64,000 nt of DNA, from NCBI RefSeq assembly GCF_011752975.1, contig NZ_VWWP01000012.1, positions 39,937-103,936 on the forward strand. The letters are read 5' to 3'. Shown in pieces: positions 33,916 through 42,009 of the stretch. The first letter of the stretch is position 1, and each line of letters starts with the position of its first letter. Below the pieces are notes generated by a model, which saw only the letters and a program-made list of their open reading frames with translations, searched no databases and was not told the origin of the DNA. This DNA comes from Chryseobacterium sp. Tr-659. GTDB taxonomy: Bacteria; Bacteroidota; Bacteroidia; Flavobacteriales; Weeksellaceae. The position numbers and the translations under genes were made by a program.

Positions 33916-34586
33916 CAGATGAATTTATATCCTATTCCGTACACCGCCTGGAAGTCTGCCTCCGCATGGAATGACTTGAGCTTTTTACGGAGATTTTTAA
34001 TTTGGGAGTAAATAAAGTCCAGACTGTCTGCCTGGTCTATATAATCTCCCCAGATAGCTTCTGCCAAAGTGGTTTTCTGTAATGTTTTTTCAGGATGAAT
34101 TACAAAATAATACAGAAGATCATATTCTTTGCGGTTAAGGATCAACTCTTCATTTCCTATTTTCACGGTTCTGTTTTCCGGATCTATGCTTATATTCTTG
34201 TATTTGATAATATTTTCTCCGTCCTGATGTTTTCTTCTGATCACAGATCTTATTCTTGCCATCAGTTCTGCAAGGTGAAAAGGTTTGGCGAGATAATCGT
34301 CTGCACCTATTTCCAGTCCGGTTACTTTATCTTCTACGGAATCTTTGGCAGACAAAATGATTACCGGATCTTTTTTATGCAATTTCTTAATTTCTTTCAG
34401 CAGATCTATTCCATTGCCGTCAGGCAGCATGATGTCCAATAAAATACAGTCATACTCGTAAGAGATGATTTTATCCAGTCCCGAACTGTAATTATCGGCA
34501 TGTTCCACTATGAAATTTTCTGACTCCAGAAACTTCTGTACGGTATCCTTTAATTCCGGCTCATCCTCTACTATTAAAATCTTCAT
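33915..34586 (-). CDS. OmpR-family response regulator
   Basis: This 223-residue regulator has a receiver domain with phospho-acceptor Asp51 (LLDIMLPDGNG), the acidic pair Glu7-Asp8 (VEDEP) and the conserved Lys in YLAKPF near residue 103. The C-terminal winged-helix domain has the pattern LILNRKEYDLLYYFV and IYSQIKNLRKKL. It should bind DNA and regulate transcription after phosphorylation by the adjacent kinase. The stop overlaps the kinase start by one base. No clear operator was found in its short upstream region. Confidence 0.93.
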   Translation of the reverse strand: MKILIVEDEPELKDTVQKFLESENFIVEHADNYSSGLDKIISYEYDCILLDIMLPDGNGIDLLKEIKKLHKKDPVIILSAKDSVEDKVTGLEIGADDYLAKPFHLAELMARIRSVIRRKHQDGENIIKYKNISIDPENRTVKIGNEELILNRKEYDLLYYFVIHPEKTLQKTTLAEAIWGDYIDQADSLDFIYSQIKNLRKKLKSFHAEADFQAVYGIGYKFI

Positions 34587-34697
34587 TCCTTCTTTGGATT
34601 ACGATATTCAACGGCTTTCTTCTATCAAATATATGAAATTATAAGGTAGGAGGCTGGAAGGTACTTTTCTATCCTGTACAATTTCCAGCTCCCGGTT

Positions 34698-34919
34698 TTA
34701 ATTCTTTAAAAATGAGTTCGTTTTTACATAACGTCCGTCTGCATCAAAAACAAGGCATAGACCGTTCATCAGGCGTATTTTGTATGCATTATATTTTTTT
34801 TCAATAGAATCAACCACACTTCCAGGATGATGCTTTGTCATAAAAGACACAATACTCTTTCTAATCTTGGAGGAAGACTGTTTTCTTCCATTGCTTCTTA
34901 TTAAATTCCAATTGACCAT
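34698..34919 (-). CDS. Small PepSY-like (DUF2874) domain protein
   Basis: This 73-residue protein resembles one unit of the PepSY-like/DUF2874 fold: IRKSIVSFMTKHHPGSVVDSIEKKYNAYKIRLMNGLCLVFDADGRYV. That pattern (a helix, then a beta meander with NGLxLxFDxxG) also occurs in the larger neighbour at 34955. It lacks a signal peptide, so it may be a truncated or cytoplasmic relative, or a broken 3' remnant of a duplicated gene. It lies 35 bp downstream of the larger protein's stop on the same strand. Confidence 0.7.
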   Translation of the reverse strand: MVNWNLIRSNGRKQSSSKIRKSIVSFMTKHHPGSVVDSIEKKYNAYKIRLMNGLCLVFDADGRYVKTNSFLKN

Positions 34920-34954
34920 AATATTTACAATTTAGTGTTAATCTGCTTTTTGAT

Positions 34955-35404
34955 TTAATCATCAATCTTTTTAAAGTTCCCGTTTCTGTCGAATTCCAGT
35001 TCCAATCCGTTGGAAAGCTCAGCTTTATAAGACCATCTCTTCTTTTCAACCTTAACGATATAAGTATTAGGGAAATTTTTTGTACTGTAATTCCTGATGG
35101 AACCCGGAATAAAACCATAAGGAATTTTCTGATGCTTACCATCTACTTCTTTCCAGTTTCCTTCGCTGTCAAATTCTATTTTCATTCCGTTGGTCAGATA
35201 TACTTTGTATTCATCTATTCCATAGATTTCCCTGTCTTCAATAGCAGAGGTTACAGGTATTCCTTTAAAATAACCCGCAATAAAGTTTTTGGCTGTCTTT
35301 GGGAGCTGGCCAGCACTGATTGCCCGGTCTTGGGCAGAAACAAATCCTCCTATTAATAAAAACAACACCATCAATACTCCTGTGATCTTTTTTACATTTT
35401 TCAT
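34955..35404 (-). CDS. Exported PepSY-like (DUF2874) protein, two repeats
   Basis: The start at 35404 (MKNVKKITGVLMVLF) gives a clean signal peptide ending near FVSAQ; the upstream Met at 35425 would add seven residues before it. The mature protein has two DUF2874-like units: AKNFIAGYFKGI...TNGMKIEFDSEGNW and IRNYSTKNFPNTYIVK...NGLELEFDRNGNF. Each is a helix followed by a beta meander, the fold shared with beta-lactamase-inhibitor-like proteins. Proteins of this type are frequent near two-component systems in Bacteroidota and are thought to be periplasmic. Their partner is not known. Confidence 0.82.
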   Translation of the reverse strand: MKNVKKITGVLMVLFLLIGGFVSAQDRAISAGQLPKTAKNFIAGYFKGIPVTSAIEDREIYGIDEYKVYLTNGMKIEFDSEGNWKEVDGKHQKIPYGFIPGSIRNYSTKNFPNTYIVKVEKKRWSYKAELSNGLELEFDRNGNFKKIDD

Positions 35405-35482
35405 AACATTAAGTTTTTCTGTCATTATTATGGAGCAAAGTTCCTAATCAATTTAGGAAAGATTTGGGAATAGATTAATCAT

Positions 35483-35517
35483 AAAAAAACCATCAAGACA
35501 AATTGCCTTAATGGTTT
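35483..35517 (-). terminator. Terminator after the YjjG-type gene
   Basis: On the minus strand AAACCATTAAGGCA pairs over 14 positions (including G-U) with TGTCTTGATGGTTT across a 3-nt loop, and the stem runs into TTTT. Confidence 0.9.
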
Positions 35518-35560
35518 AATATTTTAATTGACTGGCAGGCTTTATTCAAGCCTGAAGAAT

Positions 35561-36256
35561 TTATAAATAATCTTTGATTTGCTGAAGATGGGTTATTGCC
35601 TTCAACCCCTCTTTCTGCTTATCTTCCTTATAGACATCAAAGAAGATGGCATCCATGCCGAAATCTGTTGCTCCCATTGCGTCTGCAATCCAGTCGTCTC
35701 CAATTAAGATACTTTCATCTTTTCGGGCTTCAGACAGCCCTAAAGAATATTCAAAGATCTTAGGATTGGGCTTTCTCACTCCTATGGCATCTGCACTCGT
35801 AATGGTTTTAAAATAGGGAGCAATTCCGGATAAGGTACATTTCCTTTCCGTTACTTCCTGAAAACCGTTAGAAATAATGTGAAGTGTATAGTTTTTAGCC
35901 TTTAAATAGTCCAGAATCTCTTCTGCCCCTTCTACCAATTCATTATGACTTACAATATTATCCAGAAAGTTCTCTTCAAAATAAAGAGAAAGTTCCTTAT
36001 TGTCTACACCAAAATGTTTGAATGAGTCATAAAAACGGTGTTCTCTCAAATACTCTTTGCCAATAATTCCATCTCTGATCTTTTCCCACAATTCTTCGTT
36101 GATATCATGGTAAACAGCATGAAACTCTTCAAAGTCAATATTATACTTTGAAGTTATTTGCTGTTGTTCAAAAAGGTCTTTGATGGTAAGATAGGCATTC
36201 CTACGATGATCCCAGAGTGTATTATCCAGGTCAAAATAAACGTGCTGCATTTTCAT
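35561..36256 (-). CDS. yjjG: YjjG-type HAD nucleotidase
   Basis: This 231-residue HAD-superfamily phosphatase starts MKMQHVYFDLDNTLWDH, with the nucleophile Asp in DLDNT, an alpha-helical cap, Ser/Thr motif HIISNG, and the acidic motif IGDDWIADAMGA. The annotation fits the family TIGR02254 (YjjG), which dephosphorylates pyrimidine nucleoside monophosphates, including noncanonical ones, thereby limiting incorporation of damaged nucleotides. The longer start at 36265 (MCCMKMQ) adds three residues and is less like the family. It has its own terminator at 35483-35517. Confidence 0.9.
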   Translation of the reverse strand: MKMQHVYFDLDNTLWDHRRNAYLTIKDLFEQQQITSKYNIDFEEFHAVYHDINEELWEKIRDGIIGKEYLREHRFYDSFKHFGVDNKELSLYFEENFLDNIVSHNELVEGAEEILDYLKAKNYTLHIISNGFQEVTERKCTLSGIAPYFKTITSADAIGVRKPNPKIFEYSLGLSEARKDESILIGDDWIADAMGATDFGMDAIFFDVYKEDKQKEGLKAITHLQQIKDYL

Positions 36257-36276
36257 ACAGCACAAAGTTAGTCATT

Positions 36277-36411
36277 TTAATTTTTTAAAATCGGATAATT
36301 CTTGCTCTTCGTTTTCACGACTTCAATACTTTTTGAAAAATTGAGCAGAAAATCAATGGTTTGTTTCTTAGGTTTCAAAGTTTTCACTTTTAAGGAGTCA
36401 TTTTTTTTCAT
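36277..36411 (-). CDS. Small basic protein, 44 residues, downstream of an ECF sigma gene
   Basis: On the minus strand an ATG at 36411-36409 opens a 44-residue frame ending with TAA at 36279-36277. The product begins MKKNDSLKVKTLKPKK and ends KSKNYPILKN; the middle is TIDFLLNFSKSIEVVK. It is basic (about 12 Lys), with one amphipathic helix around residues 18-32. It lies 47 bp after the sigma factor stop, so it is probably co-transcribed. I do not recognise a named family, but similar short frames are in my memory of Chryseobacterium genomes. It is below the size limit of standard ORF lists and may be missed. Confidence 0.6.
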   Translation of the reverse strand: MKKNDSLKVKTLKPKKQTIDFLLNFSKSIEVVKTKSKNYPILKN

Positions 36412-36458
36412 TGGCGAAGTATGTTTCCTTTAAAACGTGAAATTTCGCGAAATATTAT

Positions 36459-37049
36459 CTATCTGGTTAATATTATGTTATTTTCATCCATGATTTTTCT
36501 CAGGTTTATCAGAGCATATCTTACGCGTCCTAAAGTCGTATTAATACTCATCTCGGTATGATCTGCGATTTCTTTAAAACTTAAACCGTCAAAAAACCTC
36601 AGTTTAATAACTTCTTGCTGATTCAGAGGAAGATATTGCAGCATTTTAAGCAAGTCTTCCTGAATCTGATTGGTTACCAACTGATCCTCTATATTTTCAG
36701 AAGGCTCTCTGATCAGGTCAAAAATAGAATATTCATCCGTCTCAAATGTAGTTTCCGAAACTTTAATATTTTTAGCTTTTGATCTGAAATGGTCAATGAT
36801 CAGATTATGGGAAATCCTTTTTGCCCAAAGAATGAATTTGCCTTCTTCGTTATAGCGTCCTTCTTTCAGCATTACAATAATCTTCATGAATGTATCCTGA
36901 AAGATATCGTTGGCTAAATCTTCATCATTAATTTTGTAAAAAATGAATGTAAACAGTTCTCGCTGATGCCTGTGTATGAGGGTTGATAAAGCACCCTCGT
37001 CTCCTTTTTGATAAAGGGAAATTAGTAAACTATCCGATTTTGATTTCAT
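36459..37049 (-). CDS. ECF-type RNA polymerase sigma factor
   Basis: This 196-residue protein (from MKSKSDSLLI) has sigma region 2 (LANDIFQDTFMKIIVMLKEGRYNEEGKFILWAKRISHNLIID) and region 4 (LPLNQQEVIKLRFFDGLSFKEIADHTEMSINTTLGRVRYALINLR). No region 3 is present, as in the ECF group. The longer start at 37061 (MRRVMKSKS) is possible. The SigX-like group in Bacteroidota lacks an adjacent anti-sigma factor; none is seen here, and the gene is followed by a 44-residue ORF and then the YjjG-type gene. Its targets cannot be read from the window. Confidence 0.93.
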   Translation of the reverse strand: MKSKSDSLLISLYQKGDEGALSTLIHRHQRELFTFIFYKINDEDLANDIFQDTFMKIIVMLKEGRYNEEGKFILWAKRISHNLIIDHFRSKAKNIKVSETTFETDEYSIFDLIREPSENIEDQLVTNQIQEDLLKMLQYLPLNQQEVIKLRFFDGLSFKEIADHTEMSINTTLGRVRYALINLRKIMDENNIILTR

Positions 37050-37245
37050 AACTCTTCTCAATATAAATATTTGCAGACAGGTATTCCTCCAGATATTTCA
37101 TCTGGCTTTCGCTGTATATACAAAACAGTTCTTTAGAGTAGAGTCTCTTCTATAGGCGGCACAATTATATTATGGTGTAAATATAATAATTTTTTAATAA
37201 CTGTTAACCAATTATTAAATTTTCCCTATAAAAATTTAAAAAAAA

Positions 37246-37734
37246 TCACTTTAACATATCATGAATAAAGACAGTGGGAATATTTAATGTAAAATTAATA
37301 TTTAAACCTTTCATCTCTTTTCCGTTTAAACGTGTATCTCCAATAGGAAAAGCATACCCTCCTGTAAGATCCAGCATCCCAAATAAGGTAACCCCGATTT
37401 TAGGTGCTATATATTTATTGGTACCTTCCACACCCGCTAAAAAGTAATAGGAATGATAAAAGTCTACATTTTTTTCAAAATTAAGAAGAATGTCTGCCTG
37501 AAGTTTCGGCATAATGGCAAACTTAGAGTTTGTTGATCCCATTAAAGCAGATGCTCCCAGTCTGTAAATCACATCATCATTTTTAAGAAAAAGCAGCTTA
37601 CCTCCTAATTCTCCGAAACTCTGATTCTGATAGGTATATCCCACACTGATCATTTTATGCATCGTGTATTGTGCTTTTGCCCATGTGCTCAGAAAAAACA
37701 AGGATAGAATGGTAATTGCAGTCTTAATATTCAT
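37246..37734 (-). CDS. Exported protein, probable small outer-membrane barrel
   Basis: This 162-residue protein has a signal peptide (MNIKTAITILSLFFLSTWAKAQ). The mature part alternates polar and hydrophobic residues with aromatic girdle positions (ISVGYTYQNQSFGELGGKLLFL, GLNINFTLNIPTVFI), typical of small Bacteroidota outer-membrane barrels. I do not recognise a named family. It stands alone between metK (downstream terminator at 37763-37799) and the sigma factor gene. The 184-bp spacer between it and the sigma gene holds no other gene. Confidence 0.72.
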   Translation of the reverse strand: MNIKTAITILSLFFLSTWAKAQYTMHKMISVGYTYQNQSFGELGGKLLFLKNDDVIYRLGASALMGSTNSKFAIMPKLQADILLNFEKNVDFYHSYYFLAGVEGTNKYIAPKIGVTLFGMLDLTGGYAFPIGDTRLNGKEMKGLNINFTLNIPTVFIHDMLK

Positions 37735-37762
37735 CATCTTTCAATTAATTAGAATGTAAAAT

Positions 37763-37799
37763 TAAAAAAAACTGCCTTATCAGAGGATAAAGCAGTTCA
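37763..37799 (-). terminator. metK terminator
   Basis: On the minus strand AACTGCTTTATC pairs over 12 positions with GATAAGGCAGTT across a CTCT loop, followed by eight T. Confidence 0.93.
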
Positions 37800-37819
37800 T
37801 TTATTATGTAAGAAAAAAA

Positions 37820-39100
37820 TTAAATTCCGAAAGCAGCTTTTATTTCGTCTACTTTATCCAGTTTCTCCCAAGTGAAGAATTCAAGCCCTTTTAACGTCAA
37901 TTCGTTTTTGTGACCTTTATTGAATGTCTTATCAGCAACATAATGTTCTTTACCCATGTGCCCGTAAGAAGCAGTTTCCTGATAAATAGGATTTCTTAAT
38001 TTCAGGTTTTGCTCAATAGCATAAGGTCTCAAATCGAAGATGGTAGAAACCTTTTTAGCAATGTCTCCATCGTGAAGGTCTACTTTTGCAGTTCCATAAG
38101 TATTAATGTATAAACCACAAGGTTCAGCTACACCAATAGCATAAGAAACCTGTACTAAAACTTCATCAGCAATTCCTGCTGCCACTAAGTTTTTAGCAAT
38201 ATGTCTTGTTGCATATGCTGCACTTCTGTCTACTTTAGACGGATCTTTTCCTGAAAAAGCACCACCACCGTGAGCTCCTTTACCTCCGTAAGTATCAACA
38301 ATGATTTTTCTTCCTGTAAGACCTGTATCTCCGTGAGGTCCTCCGATAACGAATTTACCTGTTGGATTGATGTGATATTTGATCTGATCGTTGAATAATG
38401 CCTTGATCTCTTCAGTCTGCTGGGCTACAACTCTAGGAACCAAAATATTTTTGATGTCTTCACGGATCTTGTTCAGCATTTCCTCTTCCGTTCCGAAATC
38501 ATCATGCTGTGTAGAAACCACGATAGAATCAATTCTGATAGGCTTATGATCATCAGAATATTCAATTGTTACCTGGCTTTTTGCATCAGGACGAAGGTAA
38601 GTGATATCTGTATTTTCTCTTCTGATAGCAGAAAGCTCTTTAAGAATAGTATGGGCAAGATCCAGCGCAAGAGGCATATAGTTTGCCGTTTCGTTAGTTG
38701 CGTATCCGAACATCATTCCCTGGTCACCAGCACCTTGTGCATTAGCTTTAGCTTCGAACGACTCATCATTTACAGCTCTGTCAACTCCCTGGTTGATATC
38801 AGGTGATTGTTCATGGATCGCAGAAATAACTCCACAAGAATCTCCATTGAACATATATTCACCTTTTGTATATCCGATTCCATTGATTACTTCTCTGGCA
38901 ATCGTTTGTACATCAAGATAAGCATCAGATTTTACCTCTCCTGCCAATACAACCTGTCCAGTAGTTACAAGAGTTTCACAAGCTACTTTTGAACTTTTAT
39001 CATATGCCAGGAAATGGTCGATTAATGCATCGGAAATCTGATCGGCTATTTTATCCGGATGTCCTTCTGAAACTGATTCAGACGTAAATAAATAAGACAT
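37820..39100 (-). CDS. metK: S-adenosylmethionine synthetase
   Basis: This 426-residue enzyme makes S-adenosylmethionine from methionine and ATP. It has the N-terminal ESVSEGHPDKIADQISDA, the ATP-binding GAGDQGMMFGYA, and the P-loop-like GGGAFSGKDPSKVDRS. It is longer than E. coli MetK (384) because of a few loop extensions, normal for Bacteroidota. It is preceded by a SAM-II riboswitch and a promoter, so its translation or transcription should drop when SAM is plentiful. It is flanked by its own terminator. Confidence 0.97.
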   Translation of the reverse strand: MSYLFTSESVSEGHPDKIADQISDALIDHFLAYDKSSKVACETLVTTGQVVLAGEVKSDAYLDVQTIAREVINGIGYTKGEYMFNGDSCGVISAIHEQSPDINQGVDRAVNDESFEAKANAQGAGDQGMMFGYATNETANYMPLALDLAHTILKELSAIRRENTDITYLRPDAKSQVTIEYSDDHKPIRIDSIVVSTQHDDFGTEEEMLNKIREDIKNILVPRVVAQQTEEIKALFNDQIKYHINPTGKFVIGGPHGDTGLTGRKIIVDTYGGKGAHGGGAFSGKDPSKVDRSAAYATRHIAKNLVAAGIADEVLVQVSYAIGVAEPCGLYINTYGTAKVDLHDGDIAKKVSTIFDLRPYAIEQNLKLRNPIYQETASYGHMGKEHYVADKTFNKGHKNELTLKGLEFFTWEKLDKVDEIKAAFGI

Positions 39101-39170
39101 ATTATTCTTTGTTTTTAGATTAAAAATAATGATGAAGAAAAATAAGAATAAAATTGCCCAGAAAAAAAGA

Positions 39171-39224
39171 ATACTGTTTTAGCATTTTTTTATAGAGGTT
39201 GCAATCAGGTCAAATTTTTCCTCG
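39171..39224 (-). ncRNA. SAM-II riboswitch (metK leader)
   Basis: Read on the minus strand: a P1 stem GAGG/CCTC encloses AAAAATTTGACCTGATTGC, followed by a tail containing AAAAAAATGCTAAAACA. These match the SAM-II consensus (core AUUUrACC...AUUGCAA and the 3' AUGCUAAA that forms the pseudoknot). SAM-II elements bind S-adenosylmethionine and usually precede methionine or SAM genes in Alphaproteobacteria and Bacteroidota. It lies about 70 nt before the metK start, so the pseudoknot may control RNA fate or a nearby ribosome site. Confidence 0.88.
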
Positions 39225-39238
39225 TTAATAAACGTCAG

Positions 39239-39270
39239 CAAATTTAAGCACTATTTTCCTAATACTCAAA
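39239..39270 (-). promoter_or_regulatory. metK promoter
   Basis: On the minus strand TTTG (39270-39267) and TAAATTTG (39246-39239) are 20 bp apart, an excellent match to the Bacteroidota -33/-7 consensus. The predicted start is near 39232, just before the SAM-II element. Confidence 0.75.
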
Positions 39271-39334
39271 ATTTTTGTTTACTAATTGTATTTTTCTTTA
39301 AATTAATGATTTATATCATTGTAAAGCCTTCCGG

Positions 39335-40285
39335 TTACTGAGGTTTGATACTTACAAATTCTTTCGGACTTTCGTGATAATTCAGCTTAAGTTCTAAAGA
39401 ATTTTTGATAGAATGAGATAGCTCATCTATAATCTTCTGCTTAAATGTAGGCTTATAGTAAATAATACTGATCTCTCTGTAAGGGAAAGGTTTTTTGAAC
39501 CTGAAAACATTTTTTTTCTGCTCTTCAGAAAGCTGGCTTAATGCAAGCTCAGGAAGAATACTGATACCTCCTACTTTGTCTACCATATGTACCAGAGTCT
39601 GGATATTGGAAGCAAGGAAGTCTAAGTTTTTAGGCTTCAACGTATTTTCTTTCAGATGACAGATATTTTCAAACTGATTTCTCAGACAGTTTCCTTCTTC
39701 AAGAAGCCATACTTTTTCTACATTCAGCTCTTCAGGAATGATGTAAGCGTTCTTTTTGTTGGCTTCTGTATTGGAACTGTAGATCATCAGTTCTTCATTG
39801 AAAAGAAAGTCCTGGTAAAACTCATCAGCAGTATCGTAAGGCGTAGAAATGATTCCCGCATCCAGTTCTCCTGCTTTCAGAGCTTTAATGATATTATCTG
39901 TGGTCATTTCCTTTACATTCATCTGAATCTTCGGATTTTCTTCAAGGAATTTGAATATTTCCGTAGGCAGGATGAAAGAAGAAACGGTAGGAATAATTCC
40001 TAAATTGATGGTTCCTCCTAAAATATTATTCAAAAGGTTGGCTTTGTTTTTCAGTTCATTGACAGATTCTATGATTACCTTTGCCTGATCAATGATCTGA
40101 AGACCTACATCCGTAGTACGGATCGGGTGTGTAGTTCTGTCGAAAACTTTCACATCCAGTTCATCCTCAAATTTCTGTATCATGGCACTTAACGTAGGTT
40201 GGGTAATAAAACACGCCTGAGCTGCTTTACCAAAATGTTTATACTTATCTACAGCGATAAGATACTCCAGTTGCTGAATGTTCAT
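39335..40285 (-). CDS. oxyR: OxyR-type LysR regulator
   Basis: This 316-residue LysR-family regulator has an N-terminal winged helix-turn-helix (FGKAAQACFITQPTLSAMIQKFEDEL) and a two-lobed sensor domain. The redox pair Cys200 and Cys209 (in EEGNCLRNQFENICH) sits 9 residues apart, as Cys199 and Cys208 do in E. coli OxyR, so it should sense hydrogen peroxide by disulfide formation. It is transcribed divergently from catalase, its classical target. A palindrome in the 131-bp spacer covers the -33 elements of both promoters. Confidence 0.93.
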   Translation of the reverse strand: MNIQQLEYLIAVDKYKHFGKAAQACFITQPTLSAMIQKFEDELDVKVFDRTTHPIRTTDVGLQIIDQAKVIIESVNELKNKANLLNNILGGTINLGIIPTVSSFILPTEIFKFLEENPKIQMNVKEMTTDNIIKALKAGELDAGIISTPYDTADEFYQDFLFNEELMIYSSNTEANKKNAYIIPEELNVEKVWLLEEGNCLRNQFENICHLKENTLKPKNLDFLASNIQTLVHMVDKVGGISILPELALSQLSEEQKKNVFRFKKPFPYREISIIYYKPTFKQKIIDELSHSIKNSLELKLNYHESPKEFVSIKPQ

Positions 40286-40305
40286 TTGATTAATATTATC
40301 TATTA

Positions 40306-40355
40306 CAAAGATATAACGTTTTTGCTATTAGCAATTAAAAATTCAAGTAAATTTG
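40306..40355. promoter_or_regulatory. Divergent oxyR/katA promoters sharing a palindrome
   Basis: The palindrome TTGCTATTAGCAA (40322-40334) is a LysR-type T-N11-A site. It contains the -33 TTG of oxyR (minus strand, 18 bp from TATCTTTG at 40313-40306). It also contains most of the -33 TTTG of katA (40321-40324, 23 bp from TAAATTTG at 40348-40355). It is a candidate OxyR operator that can affect both promoters. Confidence 0.65.
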
Positions 40356-40416
40356 ATATTCACTACCTTTACAGTGATTTTAGAAAAAAGAAACATTTAT
40401 TCAAATCATCAATTAT

Positions 40417-41904
40417 ATGGATTCTAAAAAATTAACGTTAAGTAACGGCACGCCTTATTATGAGCATCAGGATTCCCAGACGGTAGGACCAAGAGGCCCG
40501 GTATTGCTGCAAGACTTTGTTCTTCAGGAAAATCTTGCGCATTTCGTTAGGGAAAGAATTCCTGAAAGAATTGTACACGCTAAAGGAAGCGGAGCATACG
40601 GAACTTTTACCGTAACGCATGACATCAGCCAATATACAAAAGCAAAACTATTTTCAAAAGTAGGAAATTCATGCAGAATGTTTGCCCGTTTTTCTACAGT
40701 GGGAGGAGAAAAAGGGAGTGCTGATACTGCAAGAGACCCAAGAGGTTTTGCCTTAAAATTTTATACCGAAGACGGAAACTGGGATCTTGTAGGAAATAAT
40801 ACTCCGGTATTCTTTATTAAGGATGCGAAAAAATTCCCGGATTTTATTCATACTCAGAAAAGAGTACCAAAAACCAATTTAAAAAGTGCTGCTATGATGT
40901 GGGATTTCTGGAGCTTAAATCCGGAATCGCTTCATCAGGTGCTAATTTTAATGTCAGACAGAGGAACGCCATACGGATACCGCCATATGCATGGTTTCGG
41001 ATCTCATACATTCTCCATGATTAATGATAAAAATGAGAGAGTCTGGGTAAAATTCCATTTCAAAACAAAACAGGGCGTGAAAAACTTCACGAATGAGGAA
41101 GCGGTGAAAATGGCAGGTGAAAACCCAGATTTCGCACAGGAAGATCTTTGCAAGGCAATTGAAAACGGAGATTTTCCGAAATGGACCTTATATATCCAGG
41201 TGATGACAGAGGAGCAGGCAAGAGATTTCAGATGGAATCCTTTTGATGTAACCAAAGTATGGTTCCATGATGATTTCCCATTAATTGAAGTGGGAGAAAT
41301 GGAACTGAATGAGGTTCCTGTGAATTATTTTGCCCATGTAGAACAGTCTACCTTCTCTCCAAGCAGTCTTATTAATGGAATCAGTTTTTCACCGGATAAA
41401 ATGCTTCAGGGGAGATTATTCTCTTATCCGGATGCACACCGCTACAGAGTAGGAGTCAATTCTCATCAATTGGAAGTGAACAGATGCCCGTTCGCAGTCA
41501 ATAATTATCAGAGAGACGGTTATATGGCAGATTCAAGCCAATACCAGGATCAACCGAACTATTTCCCAAACAGCTTCGATGATATTAAACCGGATCCTTC
41601 TTATAAAAACTATGAGTATGAACTGGATAGTGCTCATGTAGCCAACTACAATAGAAATGAAAATGATGGTGATCATTACACTCAGCCCGGGCTTTTATAT
41701 TCAAAAGCAATGAATGCTGAAGACAGGGATCATCTCGTAAAAAATATTGTAGGAAGTATGAAGGGTATTGACGGACCTAAAAAAGATGAGATCATCAACA
41801 GGCAGTTATGCCACTTTTTCCGGGCTAATATTGAGCTTGGCATGAAAGTCGCTTCTCAACTAAATGTTAATATTGATGCAAATATGATGAATCATTCGAA
41901 ATAA
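40417..41904 (+). CDS. katA: Haem catalase (clade 3, small subunit)
   Basis: This 495-residue monofunctional catalase breaks down hydrogen peroxide. The distal His54 lies in RIVHAKGSGAYG, the distal Asn in NTPVFF, and the proximal haem-ligand Tyr in RLFSYPDAHRYRVG; the FARFSTVGGEKGS motif is also present. The size near 500 residues fits the NADPH-binding small-subunit clade. Its divergent neighbour is OxyR, so it is probably peroxide-induced. An unusually AT-rich terminator follows. Confidence 0.97.
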   Translation: MDSKKLTLSNGTPYYEHQDSQTVGPRGPVLLQDFVLQENLAHFVRERIPERIVHAKGSGAYGTFTVTHDISQYTKAKLFSKVGNSCRMFARFSTVGGEKGSADTARDPRGFALKFYTEDGNWDLVGNNTPVFFIKDAKKFPDFIHTQKRVPKTNLKSAAMMWDFWSLNPESLHQVLILMSDRGTPYGYRHMHGFGSHTFSMINDKNERVWVKFHFKTKQGVKNFTNEEAVKMAGENPDFAQEDLCKAIENGDFPKWTLYIQVMTEEQARDFRWNPFDVTKVWFHDDFPLIEVGEMELNEVPVNYFAHVEQSTFSPSSLINGISFSPDKMLQGRLFSYPDAHRYRVGVNSHQLEVNRCPFAVNNYQRDGYMADSSQYQDQPNYFPNSFDDIKPDPSYKNYEYELDSAHVANYNRNENDGDHYTQPGLLYSKAMNAEDRDHLVKNIVGSMKGIDGPKKDEIINRQLCHFFRANIELGMKVASQLNVNIDANMMNHSK

Positions 41905-41921
41905 TCATATTGAAGGATAAA

Positions 41922-41963
41922 TAAAAAAAAAGGAAAAAAAAATAATATTTTTTCCTTTTTTTT
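41922..41963 (+). terminator. katA terminator, all-AT arms with GG/CC core
   Basis: AAAAAAAGGAAAAAA pairs with TTTTTTCCTTTTTTTT around a short AATAATA loop. The stem itself ends in T-run on the plus strand. Confidence 0.75.
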
Positions 41964-42009
41964 GTAAAAAATTCATAATTTGCAAGGGATGATATTTTAA
42001 AGTGGAAAA

